Assembly (NCBI GenBank): GCA_024134725.1
Contig: CP099863.1
Span: 2,537,501-2,601,500 of the forward strand
Direction: 5' to 3'
Source of the DNA: Bacillus sp. 1780r2a1
Lineage (GTDB): Bacteria > Bacillota > Bacilli > Bacillales > Bacillaceae_H
DNA: 64,000 nt
Part shown: piece after piece, positions 17,424 through 25,943 of the stretch
How the letters are laid out: every line of letters starts with the position of its first letter
Numbering within the stretch: position 1 is the stretch's first letter
Position numbers and translations under genes: made by a program
Notes under the pieces: generated by a model
What the model was told of the DNA's origin: nothing
Seen by the model: the letters and a program-made list of their open reading frames with translations, nothing else
Database searches by the model: none

Positions 17424-18326
17424 TTAACTATTTACCACTTTATTTGAAAGGTTTCCTGCTTCTCTTTTTTCTTTTTGTCCTCTTCTTAGTGCTAGCGTAA
17501 TGGAAGCAGCCCAAACAATTAAAATAAACGCATAGATAGCTGTTTGCATAAGAGTGGAAACAGAGCTAGACATTAGGAGAGTACGTGTATTAGTCAAGAT
17601 AATAAAGCCACCTACCAGAGCCCCTAGTAAATGTGCAGGAATAATCCTTACAAGCCAAGCTGCAATTGGAGCTGCAATAATTCCACCAATCATTAAAGCA
17701 GCTACCCACATCCAGTTCACTTGTTCCCATCCAAGCGAAATTAAAAATCCTAAAGTAGCTGAAACCGCAATAGCAAACTCACTCGTGTCCACTGTACCGA
17801 TAACTTTACGAGCACTTAATCCACGTTTTGTTAGCAAAACCGGAGTAGCGATTGGTCCCCATCCGCCTCCCCCAGTAGCATCAGCGAATCCTGCTATTAA
17901 GCCCAGAGGAATTGACTGTTTTGCAGATAATGGCTTTGCTTCCCTTTCTTCACTTGTTTTAAAGATAAATAGAAACCGTATTAAAACGTAAACCCCTAGT
18001 AGCAGTAAAAAGGTAGATATATAAGGTTTTACCAAATCACCTGGTATGTTGCTTAAAAAGCAAGCTCCAACAAACGCTCCAATTGACCCGGGAATTACTA
18101 AGCGTAATACGGTTGTCTTATCGACATTTCCAAACCTAATATGTGAAGCTCCTGATGCAGCAGTGGTTACTACCTCCGCTAAATGAACGGATGCAGATGC
18201 GACCGCAGGTGCGATTCCAAACGTTAATAATAAAGTTGTTGAAGTAACTCCGTAAGCCATTCCTAACGAACCATCAATTAATTGAGCGAAAAATCCGATA
18301 ATTACAAACGTAAGTAATTTTTTCAT
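17424..18326 (-). CDS. TauE/SafE-family sulfite/organosulfonate exporter-like permease
   Basis: A 300-residue permease with about eight membrane helices and the family repeat motifs: DGSLGMAYGVTSTTLL near the N-terminus and GFADATGGGGWGPI at the middle. Family members export sulfite or sulfoacetate or take up small acids; the substrate is not determined. It starts at ATG 18326. Upstream is a structured leader with an intrinsic terminator, so expression may be controlled by attenuation. Threonine synthase follows on the same strand. Confidence 0.82.
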   Translation of the reverse strand: MKKLLTFVIIGFFAQLIDGSLGMAYGVTSTTLLLTFGIAPAVASASVHLAEVVTTAASGASHIRFGNVDKTTVLRLVIPGSIGAFVGACFLSNIPGDLVKPYISTFLLLLGVYVLIRFLFIFKTSEEREAKPLSAKQSIPLGLIAGFADATGGGGWGPIATPVLLTKRGLSARKVIGTVDTSEFAIAVSATLGFLISLGWEQVNWMWVAALMIGGIIAAPIAAWLVRIIPAHLLGALVGGFIILTNTRTLLMSSSVSTLMQTAIYAFILIVWAASITLALRRGQKEKREAGNLSNKVVNS

Positions 18327-18400
18327 TTTTATTCCCTTGCCCTTCCATGAAGATAAATTGTTTTCTTTTACTGTTAAAGTCTTTTTTGTTTTTGAGTAAC

Positions 18401-18490
18401 AAAAAAAGACTCCTAACCTATTGTTAGAAGCCTTCGGTTTTTCCGATCAGCCCACTCATTGATAGCTACATTATATTCAGCTTTGATGAG
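18401..18490 (-). promoter_or_regulatory. Candidate attenuator leader ahead of the tauE-like gene
   Basis: Minus-strand RNA folds into CTCAT(AGCT...AGCT)ATGAG, then TCGG-AAAAA-CCGA, then a terminator with arms GGCTTCTAAC and GTTAGGAGTC and seven T. The terminator lies about 75 bp upstream of the gene start, so it can stop transcription before the gene. No match to S-box, T-box or other classes I know. Confidence 0.45.
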
Positions 18491-18562
18491 ATGGTTTCAT
18501 TTTAATTCAAACTATTCCTAGAAGTCAACTGCGATTTTAAAAAATCATAAATACTAGCCGCT

Positions 18563-19666
18563 TTAAAGTTCCTCCAGTAAATCTTCAACTTCGTTACTAT
18601 CTACTTTTTGATAAGCTTCAATCTCTTCTACTATAGGAAGCTTTCCATAGAATGGCTCTTCGCTTCTTCTTACTTTTTCAACCCAGTGAGGATCCAGATT
18701 TAAAGCTTGTTGAATCGTTACCATGGATAACTTTTCTCTAATTGCTTCCTCTACTTGTAGAGGTGTAAACAAGTTACCGCCGCTGATAATGGGAATACGT
18801 TGATTTACATGTTTAATGATTGCCGGCACAACTTCAGCTTCACCTTCTTTATGGTGGGCTGTTTTAGCATGGAAAGATTGAACTTCTAAATGAACATAGT
18901 CAACTTGTTCTTCAATTAACTGATCAATCCATTTCATGGTATCATCCACTGTATTGCCTCCGTACCCTTTTTCTTCTGGAGTCATTGCATAGCCAAGCAA
19001 AAAAGGTCTATTAGTAGCGCTTTTAATAACTTTTGAGACCGTACGAAGGACTTCAATGGAAAAAGATAGACGATGTTCCGCTGTTCCTCCAAAATTATCT
19101 TTACGATGATTCGCTTGCTTTGAAGTAAACTGCTGTAAAAGGTGTCCGCTCCCTCCTTCAATTTCAACCCCATCAAATCCTGCTTGAATGGCACGCTCGG
19201 TTGCACGGGCAAACGCATGTAACGTATGATCCATTTGGGTTTCATTTAATTCTTTTGGCTTTTTTCCTTTCCTACGAACTGCTACCCTACTAGGAGCAAC
19301 TGCTTCCTCTCCAACTTTTAAATACTCAGCTGACAAAGCGCCACCATGAGAAATACGCAAAATGGTTTTAACCTTCATTCTTTTTGCCATAGCTGTAAAT
19401 TCGTGTAGCTTTCTTGCTACATAATCTCTGTGAATTCCTAGTTGACCATCCATTACTTTTCCGCCTTCTTCTATATAAGCAGGCCCCACTATTACCATGC
19501 TAATGTCCTTGATTCGTTCTCGATAAAAAGCCATATCTTTTTCAGACAGCTCTCCATTCCCATGAGAACTCTGAGTAAATAGAGGCCCCATAACAAGGCG
19601 ATTTTTCATTTCCATTCCATGTACAAACTTAAAATGTTTAAATAATTTCTCATATGAGGCGTTCAA
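18563..19666 (-). CDS. Old Yellow Enzyme-family NADH:flavin oxidoreductase (YqiG-like)
   Basis: About 367 residues, FMN-dependent TIM barrel of the OYE family. It has the RISHGGA loop, the GFDGVEIEGGSGHLLQQF active-site stretch (usual H-x-x-H/N site changed to EGGSGH), and NFGGTAEHR. It should reduce activated alkenes using NAD(P)H. Divergence around the usual GAHGYL motif suggests a substrate unlike NamA's. The start is uncertain: TTG 19666 has the better spacing to AAGGGTG, GTG 19675 overlaps it. A second, more canonical OYE lies at 55932. Confidence 0.78.
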   Translation of the reverse strand: MNASYEKLFKHFKFVHGMEMKNRLVMGPLFTQSSHGNGELSEKDMAFYRERIKDISMVIVGPAYIEEGGKVMDGQLGIHRDYVARKLHEFTAMAKRMKVKTILRISHGGALSAEYLKVGEEAVAPSRVAVRRKGKKPKELNETQMDHTLHAFARATERAIQAGFDGVEIEGGSGHLLQQFTSKQANHRKDNFGGTAEHRLSFSIEVLRTVSKVIKSATNRPFLLGYAMTPEEKGYGGNTVDDTMKWIDQLIEEQVDYVHLEVQSFHAKTAHHKEGEAEVVPAIIKHVNQRIPIISGGNLFTPLQVEEAIREKLSMVTIQQALNLDPHWVEKVRRSEEPFYGKLPIVEEIEAYQKVDSNEVEDLLEEL

Positions 19667-19732
19667 AGGTTTCACACCCTTTTTTCTTTTAGCTTGGCTT
19701 TTATTTCAATCCTTTATAACGATTTATCACAT

Positions 19733-19764
19733 AAAAAAGGAACGTTATTTAATAAACGTTCCTT
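19733..19764 (-). terminator. Terminator of the signal peptidase gene
   Basis: The arms AAGGAACGTT and AACGTTCCTT, with a T-run on the minus strand, overlap the last codons of the gene. Confidence 0.8.
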
Positions 19765-20303
19765 ACGTCCTGAATAGGATAAAAGACAAACTCCGCTTTT
19801 CCCACTATGTCATTAATATTAACATTCCCTAATCCATTTCGACTATCTTTGCTATATAATCGATTATCGCCCATTACAAAAATTGAATCTTTAGGAATCT
19901 TAATTGGGCCAAAATCTCCTGTTAACTGCATTTGCAAGTATTGAGCTGCTTGTAAATTTCGCTCTAAATACGGTTCTTTCACTTTCTTATCATTGATGTA
20001 TAATTGATCATCTTTCATCTCGATTTTCTCTCCAGGTAACCCAACAACTCGTTTTACATAATGTTTAGCTGCTCCACTTCCATCAACAATAATAATATCG
20101 CCACGTTGCAAGTTATGAATGGCGTAGGACAGCTTGTTAACAAATAATCGTTCTCCATTTTCTAGCGTCGGGTTCATTGAAGCTCCCTGGACTATATATG
20201 GACCAAATATAAATGTACGAATGATATATATGAGTGCAACTATGCAGACTAAGGACTTAAACAGACTTCTTAGCTGATCACTTGTCGTCTTTTCAGTAGC
20301 CAT
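19749..20303 (-). CDS. Type I signal peptidase
   Basis: A 184-residue S26 signal peptidase of the Gram-positive SipS/SipT size. It has one N-terminal membrane anchor (about 15-36), the catalytic Ser42 in QGASMNPTL and the general base Lys84 in HYVKRVVGLPGE. The GDNRLYSKDSRNGLG box is near the C-terminus. It removes signal peptides of secreted preproteins on the outer membrane face. ATG 20303 follows AAAGGAG. Bacilli carry several paralogues, so the exact sip letter cannot be assigned. A short terminated transcript may precede it. Confidence 0.9.
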   Translation of the reverse strand: MATEKTTSDQLRSLFKSLVCIVALIYIIRTFIFGPYIVQGASMNPTLENGERLFVNKLSYAIHNLQRGDIIIVDGSGAAKHYVKRVVGLPGEKIEMKDDQLYINDKKVKEPYLERNLQAAQYLQMQLTGDFGPIKIPKDSIFVMGDNRLYSKDSRNGLGNVNINDIVGKAEFVFYPIQDVRNVY

Positions 20304-20399
20304 GTTTTAAACTCCTTTATTAAAACATTCATTTATTTATTATTTTCTTCTTTACACATTTATTCTCATTACATGATAGAAAGACTACACCCACATATT

Positions 20400-20471
20400 A
20401 AAAAAAATAACCCCTAATTTAATATTAGAGGTTTCCATTACGCAAGTTACGTCTTTACACCTCTTATTATA
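20400..20471 (-). ncRNA. Possible short terminated leader or small RNA upstream of signal peptidase
   Basis: On the minus strand TATAAT (20466-20471) is followed, about 35 bases on, by a hairpin with arms AACCTCTAAT and ATTAGGGGTT and eight T. The -35 region is poor. It could be an attenuated leader of the signal peptidase gene or just an orphan terminator. Confidence 0.35.
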
Positions 20472-20644
20472 TCATCATGAAGCTAATAGAGACTAGCTTT
20501 TACATATTCTTTATCAAATTGTCACTTTTTTATCATACTTCATCATATTGCCTAATGAGGTGATAAGTAAAGAATAATGCATAATTTAGTACATCTGTTA
20601 AAAGCTAACCAATAACAAACAATCTGATGAAAGGAGTGATTACT

Positions 20645-21307
20645 ATGAGAAAATTCATCCTTTTTGGAACAATATTAATGCTGCTGTTCATCTATACTTC
20701 TCCCTCATGGGCTGCTGAAGAACCACGATTTCAGTATCGTTATAACTACAGTGAACTAAGAGAGTTTTTACATATAAATAGTAAGGAATTTAAAAAGGAG
20801 TGGAAAAGCGGAGTTACGATTGCTCAAATGGCTGAAAAACGGGATATTAACGAACAGGAACTTTTATTATTTTTAGCAGATAAGCAATTTTCTCAGCTTG
20901 ATTTAGCTCTTGAAAAAGGGGAAATTGATAAAGATTTTTATCACAACTATTCCATGACGTTAATGCGCGATAATATCTTGTCTTTCATTCACGCTAATGA
21001 CCATAAATCAACCGCTAAAAAAGTAGATAAGCCTCTTAAAACGTTAGCAGGAAAAACTGCACACTGGCGTGGCAAAGTAGAATTTCTAAAAGAAGAAGGC
21101 GAAGTTAAAAGCTATACTACCGTGCAACCTATTCAAAAAGAAAATGCTGAACAACTGCTTTCTGTTGATACGGTATTAAGTAATAACCTTAAAGCTTATG
21201 ACGTAAAAGACAGCAGCCAAGTAACAGAAGATATTACGTTTGCTATGATTGAAGTAACATGGGAAAAAGAAGGAAAAAAGAAAAAAGAAACAATTGTCGT
21301 AAAATAA
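20645..21307 (+). CDS. Hypothetical secreted protein, 220 residues
   Basis: It begins with a clear signal peptide (MRKFILFGTILMLLF..., predicted cleavage after SWAA near residue 24). The exported part is charged: an N-terminal segment SELREFLHINSKEFKKEWKSG, helix-rich, resembles a short alpha-helical adaptor, and the C-terminal half ends in a strand-rich KKKKETIVVK. I do not recognise the family. ATG 20645 is behind AAAGGAGTG; the longer frame from 20627 starts inside the ribosome binding site region. Confidence 0.65.
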   Translation: MRKFILFGTILMLLFIYTSPSWAAEEPRFQYRYNYSELREFLHINSKEFKKEWKSGVTIAQMAEKRDINEQELLLFLADKQFSQLDLALEKGEIDKDFYHNYSMTLMRDNILSFIHANDHKSTAKKVDKPLKTLAGKTAHWRGKVEFLKEEGEVKSYTTVQPIQKENAEQLLSVDTVLSNNLKAYDVKDSSQVTEDITFAMIEVTWEKEGKKKKETIVVK

Positions 21308-21319
21308 AAAGGTAGGAGA

Positions 21320-21360
21320 CAACGCAATGATTCCTTTCCACAGGCAAGTCATTGCGTTTC
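21320..21360 (+). terminator. Terminator after the secreted protein gene
   Basis: The arms AACGCAATGA and TCATTGCGTT have an 18-base loop and are followed by a T-rich stretch. Confidence 0.6.
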
Positions 21361-21383
21361 TATTATCATTAGAGGTAAAATTA

Positions 21384-21460
21384 CGTTTATTCCACTACAG
21401 GGTCTCACTTTTCTTCGAAGAAGAGCCTAAGCCTCCTCGCTGTAGCGTCTCAGCTCTTCC
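21384..21460 (-). repeat. Degenerate copy of a Bacillaceae intergenic palindromic repeat
   Basis: Read on the minus strand it contains GCGAGGAGGCT, a palindromic centre TTCTTCGAAGAA, and the ending CCTGTAGTGG-AATAAACG. These are the landmarks of the common Bacillaceae intergenic element that ends CCTG-AGCGGAAATCAACG. CTACAG and CTGTAG arms pair. The family identification is from memory of the motif. Confidence 0.45.
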
Positions 21461-21531
21461 TCTAGTTCCCCAAAAACCTTAGTGTTCGACGATTCATTAC
21501 ACGAATTTCTTGAATCATTCTCCAAATGAAC

Positions 21532-21573
21532 AAAAAAGCCGAACCATAAAAAGAGATAATCTTCATAGCTCGG
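21532..21573 (-). terminator. Probable terminator of the kdp operon
   Basis: On the minus strand CCGAGCTATGAAGA pairs imperfectly with TCTTTTTATGGTTCGG and is followed by CTTTTTTG, about 55 bp after the last gene of the operon. Confidence 0.55.
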
Positions 21574-21626
21574 ATATTTCATTAACTAAAATATGCTTCT
21601 CAGTCTGTTTACATAAAATTCTTTTC

Positions 21627-22040
21627 TTACACTTGTGCTCTTAGCATGAGTCGCGAACAGTATTCAATCACTTCTCTCCTTCTTACAATTCCAATAAATA
21701 CACCTTGATCATCAATAATCGGTATAAAATTCTGTTCTGTTACTTGCCCAAATATATCTTCTATCTCATCGTTTATAGAAATAGGCTTATAATCTCTATA
21801 ACGCGGTATCTGTTCCAAGTAGACATGCTCTAATTCATGAACACTTATATGTCCTAGTTTTTTTAATCCCCAAAGCACGTCTCCTTCTGTAATGGTACCT
21901 ATATATTGACCGCTTTTATTAATTACCGGTACACATGAATAGCGATGGTACTCCATTTTTTCTAACACTTGTCGAACCGTAGCCGTTTCTAATAATGTTA
22001 CTACTTCAACTTTTGGAATGATAAAAAATGCAACGTTCAA
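21627..22040 (-). CDS. Stand-alone CBS-pair protein, DarB/CbpB-like, last gene of the kdp operon
   Basis: A 137-residue cytosolic protein made only of two CBS motifs (about 15-70 and 80-130). Hallmarks are CVPVINKSGQYIGTITEGDVLW and IPIIDDQGVFIGIVRRREVI. The inter-CBS segment with QIPRYRDYKPI recalls the c-di-AMP receptor DarB (YkuL), which also has this size. TTG 22040 follows AAAGGAG and lies 23 bp after kdpD. A longer frame reading back into kdpD is antisense-like junk. c-di-AMP or adenine-nucleotide binding is inferred from family and operon context only. Confidence 0.78.
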   Translation of the reverse strand: MNVAFFIIPKVEVVTLLETATVRQVLEKMEYHRYSCVPVINKSGQYIGTITEGDVLWGLKKLGHISVHELEHVYLEQIPRYRDYKPISINDEIEDIFGQVTEQNFIPIIDDQGVFIGIVRRREVIEYCSRLMLRAQV

Positions 22041-22063
22041 TTTTAGCTCTCCTTTATGAGTTG

Positions 22064-23209
22064 CTATCGCCTTTTTCCATCCGATACAATATGAATATCG
22101 ATGTTTTCTGTTTGACGCATAATCATTGTCACAATCGATCCTTTGCGTATTTCTTCCCAACGCGTCCTCGCTGATTGTCCTAATAAAACTTGTGTAATAT
22201 GATTTTTAGTCGCCACATCCACAATAACTCGAGCTGGCTTCCTTCCGTTAGCTTGTTCAACAATAAGTTTTGCCTGAAATGTAGCTGCAAACTTACCCCA
22301 ATCCTCGATACGCTTTTTTTGCTCTTCCGTCAACTGTTCGTTTGAAACAACATGCAACAACAGCAGTTCTGCCTTTAAGCGATTAGCCATCCGCCAGCCT
22401 CTCCTAATTAATTTCTCTGCTGTTTCACTATATTGAATACAAACTAAAATACGTTCACAGATACCCGTTATTCCAATTTCATGAGAATGAAGCAGCTGCT
22501 GGTCTATTTCAGCAGCTACTTCCCTTAAGCATAGCTCACGAAGTGCATGTAAATTAGATAGTTTAAAAAAATTTTGCAAACTTTGTTCAATTTTTGCTTC
22601 TCTATAGATTTTTCCTTCTTTCAATCGTTTTCGAAGAACTTCTGGTGTGACATCAACCAGCTGAATCTCTTTTGCTCTATGAATGATGGGATCAGGAACT
22701 AGTTCATTCACTTTGACTTTTGTAACGTTATACACAAAATCATTTAAGCTTTCAATATGCTGAATATTTACAGCTGACCAAACAGAAATTCCACGCTCTA
22801 TTAAATACAAAACGTCTTGAAATCGCTTTTTATGAGGCATATTCGGAACATTTGTATGAGCTAATTCATCCACAATCACAACTTGAGGCTTACGACGAAT
22901 AATGGCTAATAAATCAAGCTCATGAAATGTTCTCTTTTTGTATACAATCTTTTGTCTCGGAATGATTTCTAGATTTCCAATCATTCGCTCCGTATCTGTT
23001 CGTCCATGTGTTTCGATGTAACCTATAACAACATCTAGTCCTTCCTGCTGTAAATCATGGGCATCCTGTAGCATCTTATACGTTTTACCTACACCAGGAG
23101 CTGCTCCAATATAAAGCTTAAACTCTCCTAGCTGCTTATAATGAAACTCCTTTAAAAGTTCATCTGGTGTTTTCTTTCTAAAGTAGGGGTGAGCTTTGTC
23201 ATCTTTCAT
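22064..23209 (-). CDS. kdpD: Truncated KdpD: sensor and USP domains without histidine kinase
   Basis: 381 residues, corresponding to the N-terminal part of KdpD (full length about 900). The KdpD domain has a Walker A motif GAAPGVGKT (35-43) and a Walker B VVIVDELAHTN (110-120). A USP domain follows (about 250-380, ending HIVSDGKRR). The four membrane helices, HisKA and HATPase domains are missing by design: the ORF ends cleanly and the next gene follows 23 bp on. There is no KdpE nearby. Kinase-less KdpD next to kdpABC is known in other Bacilli. In full KdpD the USP domain binds c-di-AMP. Confidence 0.9.
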   Translation of the reverse strand: MKDDKAHPYFRKKTPDELLKEFHYKQLGEFKLYIGAAPGVGKTYKMLQDAHDLQQEGLDVVIGYIETHGRTDTERMIGNLEIIPRQKIVYKKRTFHELDLLAIIRRKPQVVIVDELAHTNVPNMPHKKRFQDVLYLIERGISVWSAVNIQHIESLNDFVYNVTKVKVNELVPDPIIHRAKEIQLVDVTPEVLRKRLKEGKIYREAKIEQSLQNFFKLSNLHALRELCLREVAAEIDQQLLHSHEIGITGICERILVCIQYSETAEKLIRRGWRMANRLKAELLLLHVVSNEQLTEEQKKRIEDWGKFAATFQAKLIVEQANGRKPARVIVDVATKNHITQVLLGQSARTRWEEIRKGSIVTMIMRQTENIDIHIVSDGKRR

Positions 23210-23259
23210 CTTGTAAGCTCCTTTCCATATACAGGCCTTCTCGAAAAAGTGTTTATTTA

Positions 23260-23826
23260 TTATTTCATGTCCTGTAATGCCATATTTAGCTCCAGTACAT
23301 TTACATACTGAGGTTGGATTGTACCGCCCACTATATTCTCATTAATTAAGTTCGTTAACTTCTGTTTGGAAACATTCGTTTCTTTAGCAATACGCTCTAC
23401 CTGAGCATAGGCAGCTTCCGGAGTAATATGCGGATCTAATCCAGAAGCTGAGTTTGTCACAAGGTCGATTGGAATTCCACTCTCTGGAACGCTATTTGAC
23501 CTTTTCCAATCACTGATTGATTGTTCAACGCGCTTTGTTAACTCCTTGTTGGAAGGAGCAAGATTTAAAGAACCCGATCCCGCTCCATTATATTCAATGC
23601 TCGATATACGACCGTGAAAATACTTCTTCTCTGTAAAGGATTGACCAATCATGCTTGAACCTACGATTTTTTTATCCTCCGAATAAATTAGGCTACCATT
23701 CGCTTTTCCAGGCGCAATCACTTGTGCTAAACCAGTCATTGTCAACGGGTAAATAAGTCCACATAAAATCATTGTAACGACCGTTAAACGAATGATTACA
23801 AACCAGCTTGTCTTTTTACTATTCAT
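23260..23826 (-). CDS. kdpC: Potassium-transporting ATPase KdpC subunit
   Basis: A 188-residue periplasm-facing subunit with one N-terminal membrane helix (about 8-30, containing LCGLIYPLTMTGLAQ). The KdpC landmarks are GSSMIGQSF, RISSIEYNGAGSGSLNLAPSNKEL, VPESGIPIDLVTNSASGLDPHITPEAA split across the mid-region, and a C-terminal N-rich helix. KdpC stabilises the KdpA-KdpB complex and raises ATP affinity. ATG 23826 is behind GGAGCT; it lies 13 bp after kdpB. Confidence 0.94.
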   Translation of the reverse strand: MNSKKTSWFVIIRLTVVTMILCGLIYPLTMTGLAQVIAPGKANGSLIYSEDKKIVGSSMIGQSFTEKKYFHGRISSIEYNGAGSGSLNLAPSNKELTKRVEQSISDWKRSNSVPESGIPIDLVTNSASGLDPHITPEAAYAQVERIAKETNVSKQKLTNLINENIVGGTIQPQYVNVLELNMALQDMK

Positions 23827-23839
23827 CTTTATAGCTCCT

Positions 23840-25924
23840 CTACATGAAAATTGACAGTAATAAATCAATTACTTTAATGCCGATAAAAGGTACCACGACC
23901 CCACCTAGACCATAAATAAATAGATTTTTGCGAAGAAGAGCATTTGAACTCATGGGCTGATAGCGTATTCCTTTCATTGCTAGTGGGATTAACATAGGAA
24001 TAATAACTGCATTAAAGATTAATGCCGCTAATACTGCTGTAATCGGTGAACTCAAATTCATAATGTTTAACGCTTCCATTTTAGGTATTGCAATCGTAAA
24101 CATTGCAGGAATAATTGCGAAGTACTTAGCAATATCATTTGCAATACTAAATGTAGTCAAAGCTCCCCTTGTCATTAAGAGCTGCTTTCCAATCGATACA
24201 ACTTCAATAATTTTTGTTGGATCGGAGTCTAAATCAATCATATTAGCAGCTTCTTTGGCCGCTGCTGTTCCGCTATTCATCGCTAGACCAACGTCAGCTT
24301 GAGCAAGCGCAGGCGCATCGTTTGTTCCGTCACCAGTCATCGCTACAAGCTTTCCTTGTTCCTGCTCATATCTAATAACATCGATTTTATCTTCTGGCTT
24401 ACACTCAGCAATAAATTCATCCACACCTGCTTCTTTTGCAATTGTTGCTGCAGTGAGTGGGTTATCCCCTGTACACATAACAGTTTTAATTCCCATTTTA
24501 CGAAGCTGGTCAAACCGTTCTTTCATTCCTGGTTTTACAGTATCTTTTAAGTAAATTAAACCATAGATTTTATTGTTGACAGCGACCGCTAGAGGGGTTC
24601 CTCCTTGACTAGCGATGTGATTGGCTTTTTGTTCTAAGTCAAGCGGTATGCTTCCTCCTTGGCTCGCCACCCAAGAAATCACAGCATCCACAGCACCCTT
24701 TCGGATAAGCGTTCCATCCTCTAAGTTCAGACCGCTTATTCTCGTTTGCGCTTGAAACTCAATAAACACTCCTTGTCTTACATCTTCTGTAATAGTTGGT
24801 TCTCCTTGCTTTTTAATAAATTCAATAACAGATCGACCCTCAGGTGTTTCATCATAAAGAGAAGAAAGAAACGCCCACTTATATAGCTCTTGTTTCTCCA
24901 CTTTTTCTACCGTTTGTAGCTCATGTGCCATTCGGTTTCCAAAGGTAATGGTACCGGTTTTGTCTAAAATAATTGTATTAATATCCCCAGCTGCTTCTAC
25001 AGCTTTTCCAGACATAGCTATTACATTAAACTGTGTTACTCGATCCATTCCAGCAATTCCAATAGCTGATAAAAGACCGCCAATCGTAGTTGGAATTAAA
25101 CAAACTAGCAAGGAAATTAGAATGGCTGTATCCAATTTAAAACCTAAGTAGTTTGTAAAAACAGGCAGAGTAACCACAACAATTAAAAAAATCATCGTTA
25201 AGCTTGTCAAAACTGTATTTAATGCAATTTCATTCGGTGTTTTTTGACGCGAAGCTCCCTCAACTAATGAAATCATTTTATCGAGAAACGATTCTCCAGG
25301 ATCACACGTAATTCGAACGGTAATCTCATCACTTACAATGGTTGTTCCTCCCGTAACAGAACTAAAGTCTCCACCTGCTTCTTTCATCACAGGAGCTGAT
25401 TCTCCTGTGATGGCCGACTCGTCTACTGAAGCCATTCCCTTAATGATTTCTCCATCTAAAGGAACCATTTCTCCCTGTGAAATCACCACAATATCTCCTT
25501 TTGTCAGCTGAGAAGCAGGAACTTGCTTAATATCTCCATTTTTTTGCAACACGTGTGCAATAACATCTTCTTTGGACTGCTTCAACGAATTAGCCTGAGC
25601 TTTACCTCGTCCTTCAGCTAGTGCTTCCGCAAAATTAGCAAACAAAATGGTTAAAAATAAAATGATAGAAACGCCTAAGTTAAACCCCTTTCCAACCGTA
25701 TCTACTCCAGAAGCAGTTGGGACAATGGTTAAGCATAACGTAATAAAAAAACCGATTTCAACCACAAACATAATAGGATTTTTTATCATTATACGAGGAT
25801 CTAATTTGACAAAAGATTCCTTTAATGCTTTAATTATAATGGGATTCTTATAATCTTTTTCTACTTTTACTGTCGATGAATTCATTTCTAACTGAGTTTG
25901 ACTTGATCCGATATGCTTATTCAT
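23840..25924 (-). CDS. kdpB: Potassium-transporting P-type ATPase catalytic subunit KdpB
   Basis: A 694-residue P-type ATPase. It has the TGES dephosphorylation loop (ITGESAPV, about 170), the phosphorylated Asp in [12 protein letters not shown] (about 320), the nucleotide-domain KGA motif and the [18 protein letters not shown] hinge. Seven or more membrane helices are visible. It drives high-affinity K+ uptake through KdpA. ATG 25924 follows TGGAGG, 19 bp after kdpA. No lost residues were noticed. Confidence 0.97.
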   Translation of the reverse strand: MNKHIGSSQTQLEMNSSTVKVEKDYKNPIIIKALKESFVKLDPRIMIKNPIMFVVEIGFFITLCLTIVPTASGVDTVGKGFNLGVSIILFLTILFANFAEALAEGRGKAQANSLKQSKEDVIAHVLQKNGDIKQVPASQLTKGDIVVISQGEMVPLDGEIIKGMASVDESAITGESAPVMKEAGGDFSSVTGGTTIVSDEITVRITCDPGESFLDKMISLVEGASRQKTPNEIALNTVLTSLTMIFLIVVVTLPVFTNYLGFKLDTAILISLLVCLIPTTIGGLLSAIGIAGMDRVTQFNVIAMSGKAVEAAGDINTIILDKTGTITFGNRMAHELQTVEKVEKQELYKWAFLSSLYDETPEGRSVIEFIKKQGEPTITEDVRQGVFIEFQAQTRISGLNLEDGTLIRKGAVDAVISWVASQGGSIPLDLEQKANHIASQGGTPLAVAVNNKIYGLIYLKDTVKPGMKERFDQLRKMGIKTVMCTGDNPLTAATIAKEAGVDEFIAECKPEDKIDVIRYEQEQGKLVAMTGDGTNDAPALAQADVGLAMNSGTAAAKEAANMIDLDSDPTKIIEVVSIGKQLLMTRGALTTFSIANDIAKYFAIIPAMFTIAIPKMEALNIMNLSSPITAVLAALIFNAVIIPMLIPLAMKGIRYQPMSSNALLRKNLFIYGLGGVVVPFIGIKVIDLLLSIFM

Positions 25925-25943
25925 GTCTTTCCTCCACTTTTTG

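Noticed and set aside
18401-18490. S-box (SAM) or T-box riboswitch before the tauE-type gene.
   Set aside because: Neither the S-box core nor the GGTGGTACC-type T-box core is present; AGTGGGCTGATCGG is only a faint T-box resemblance.
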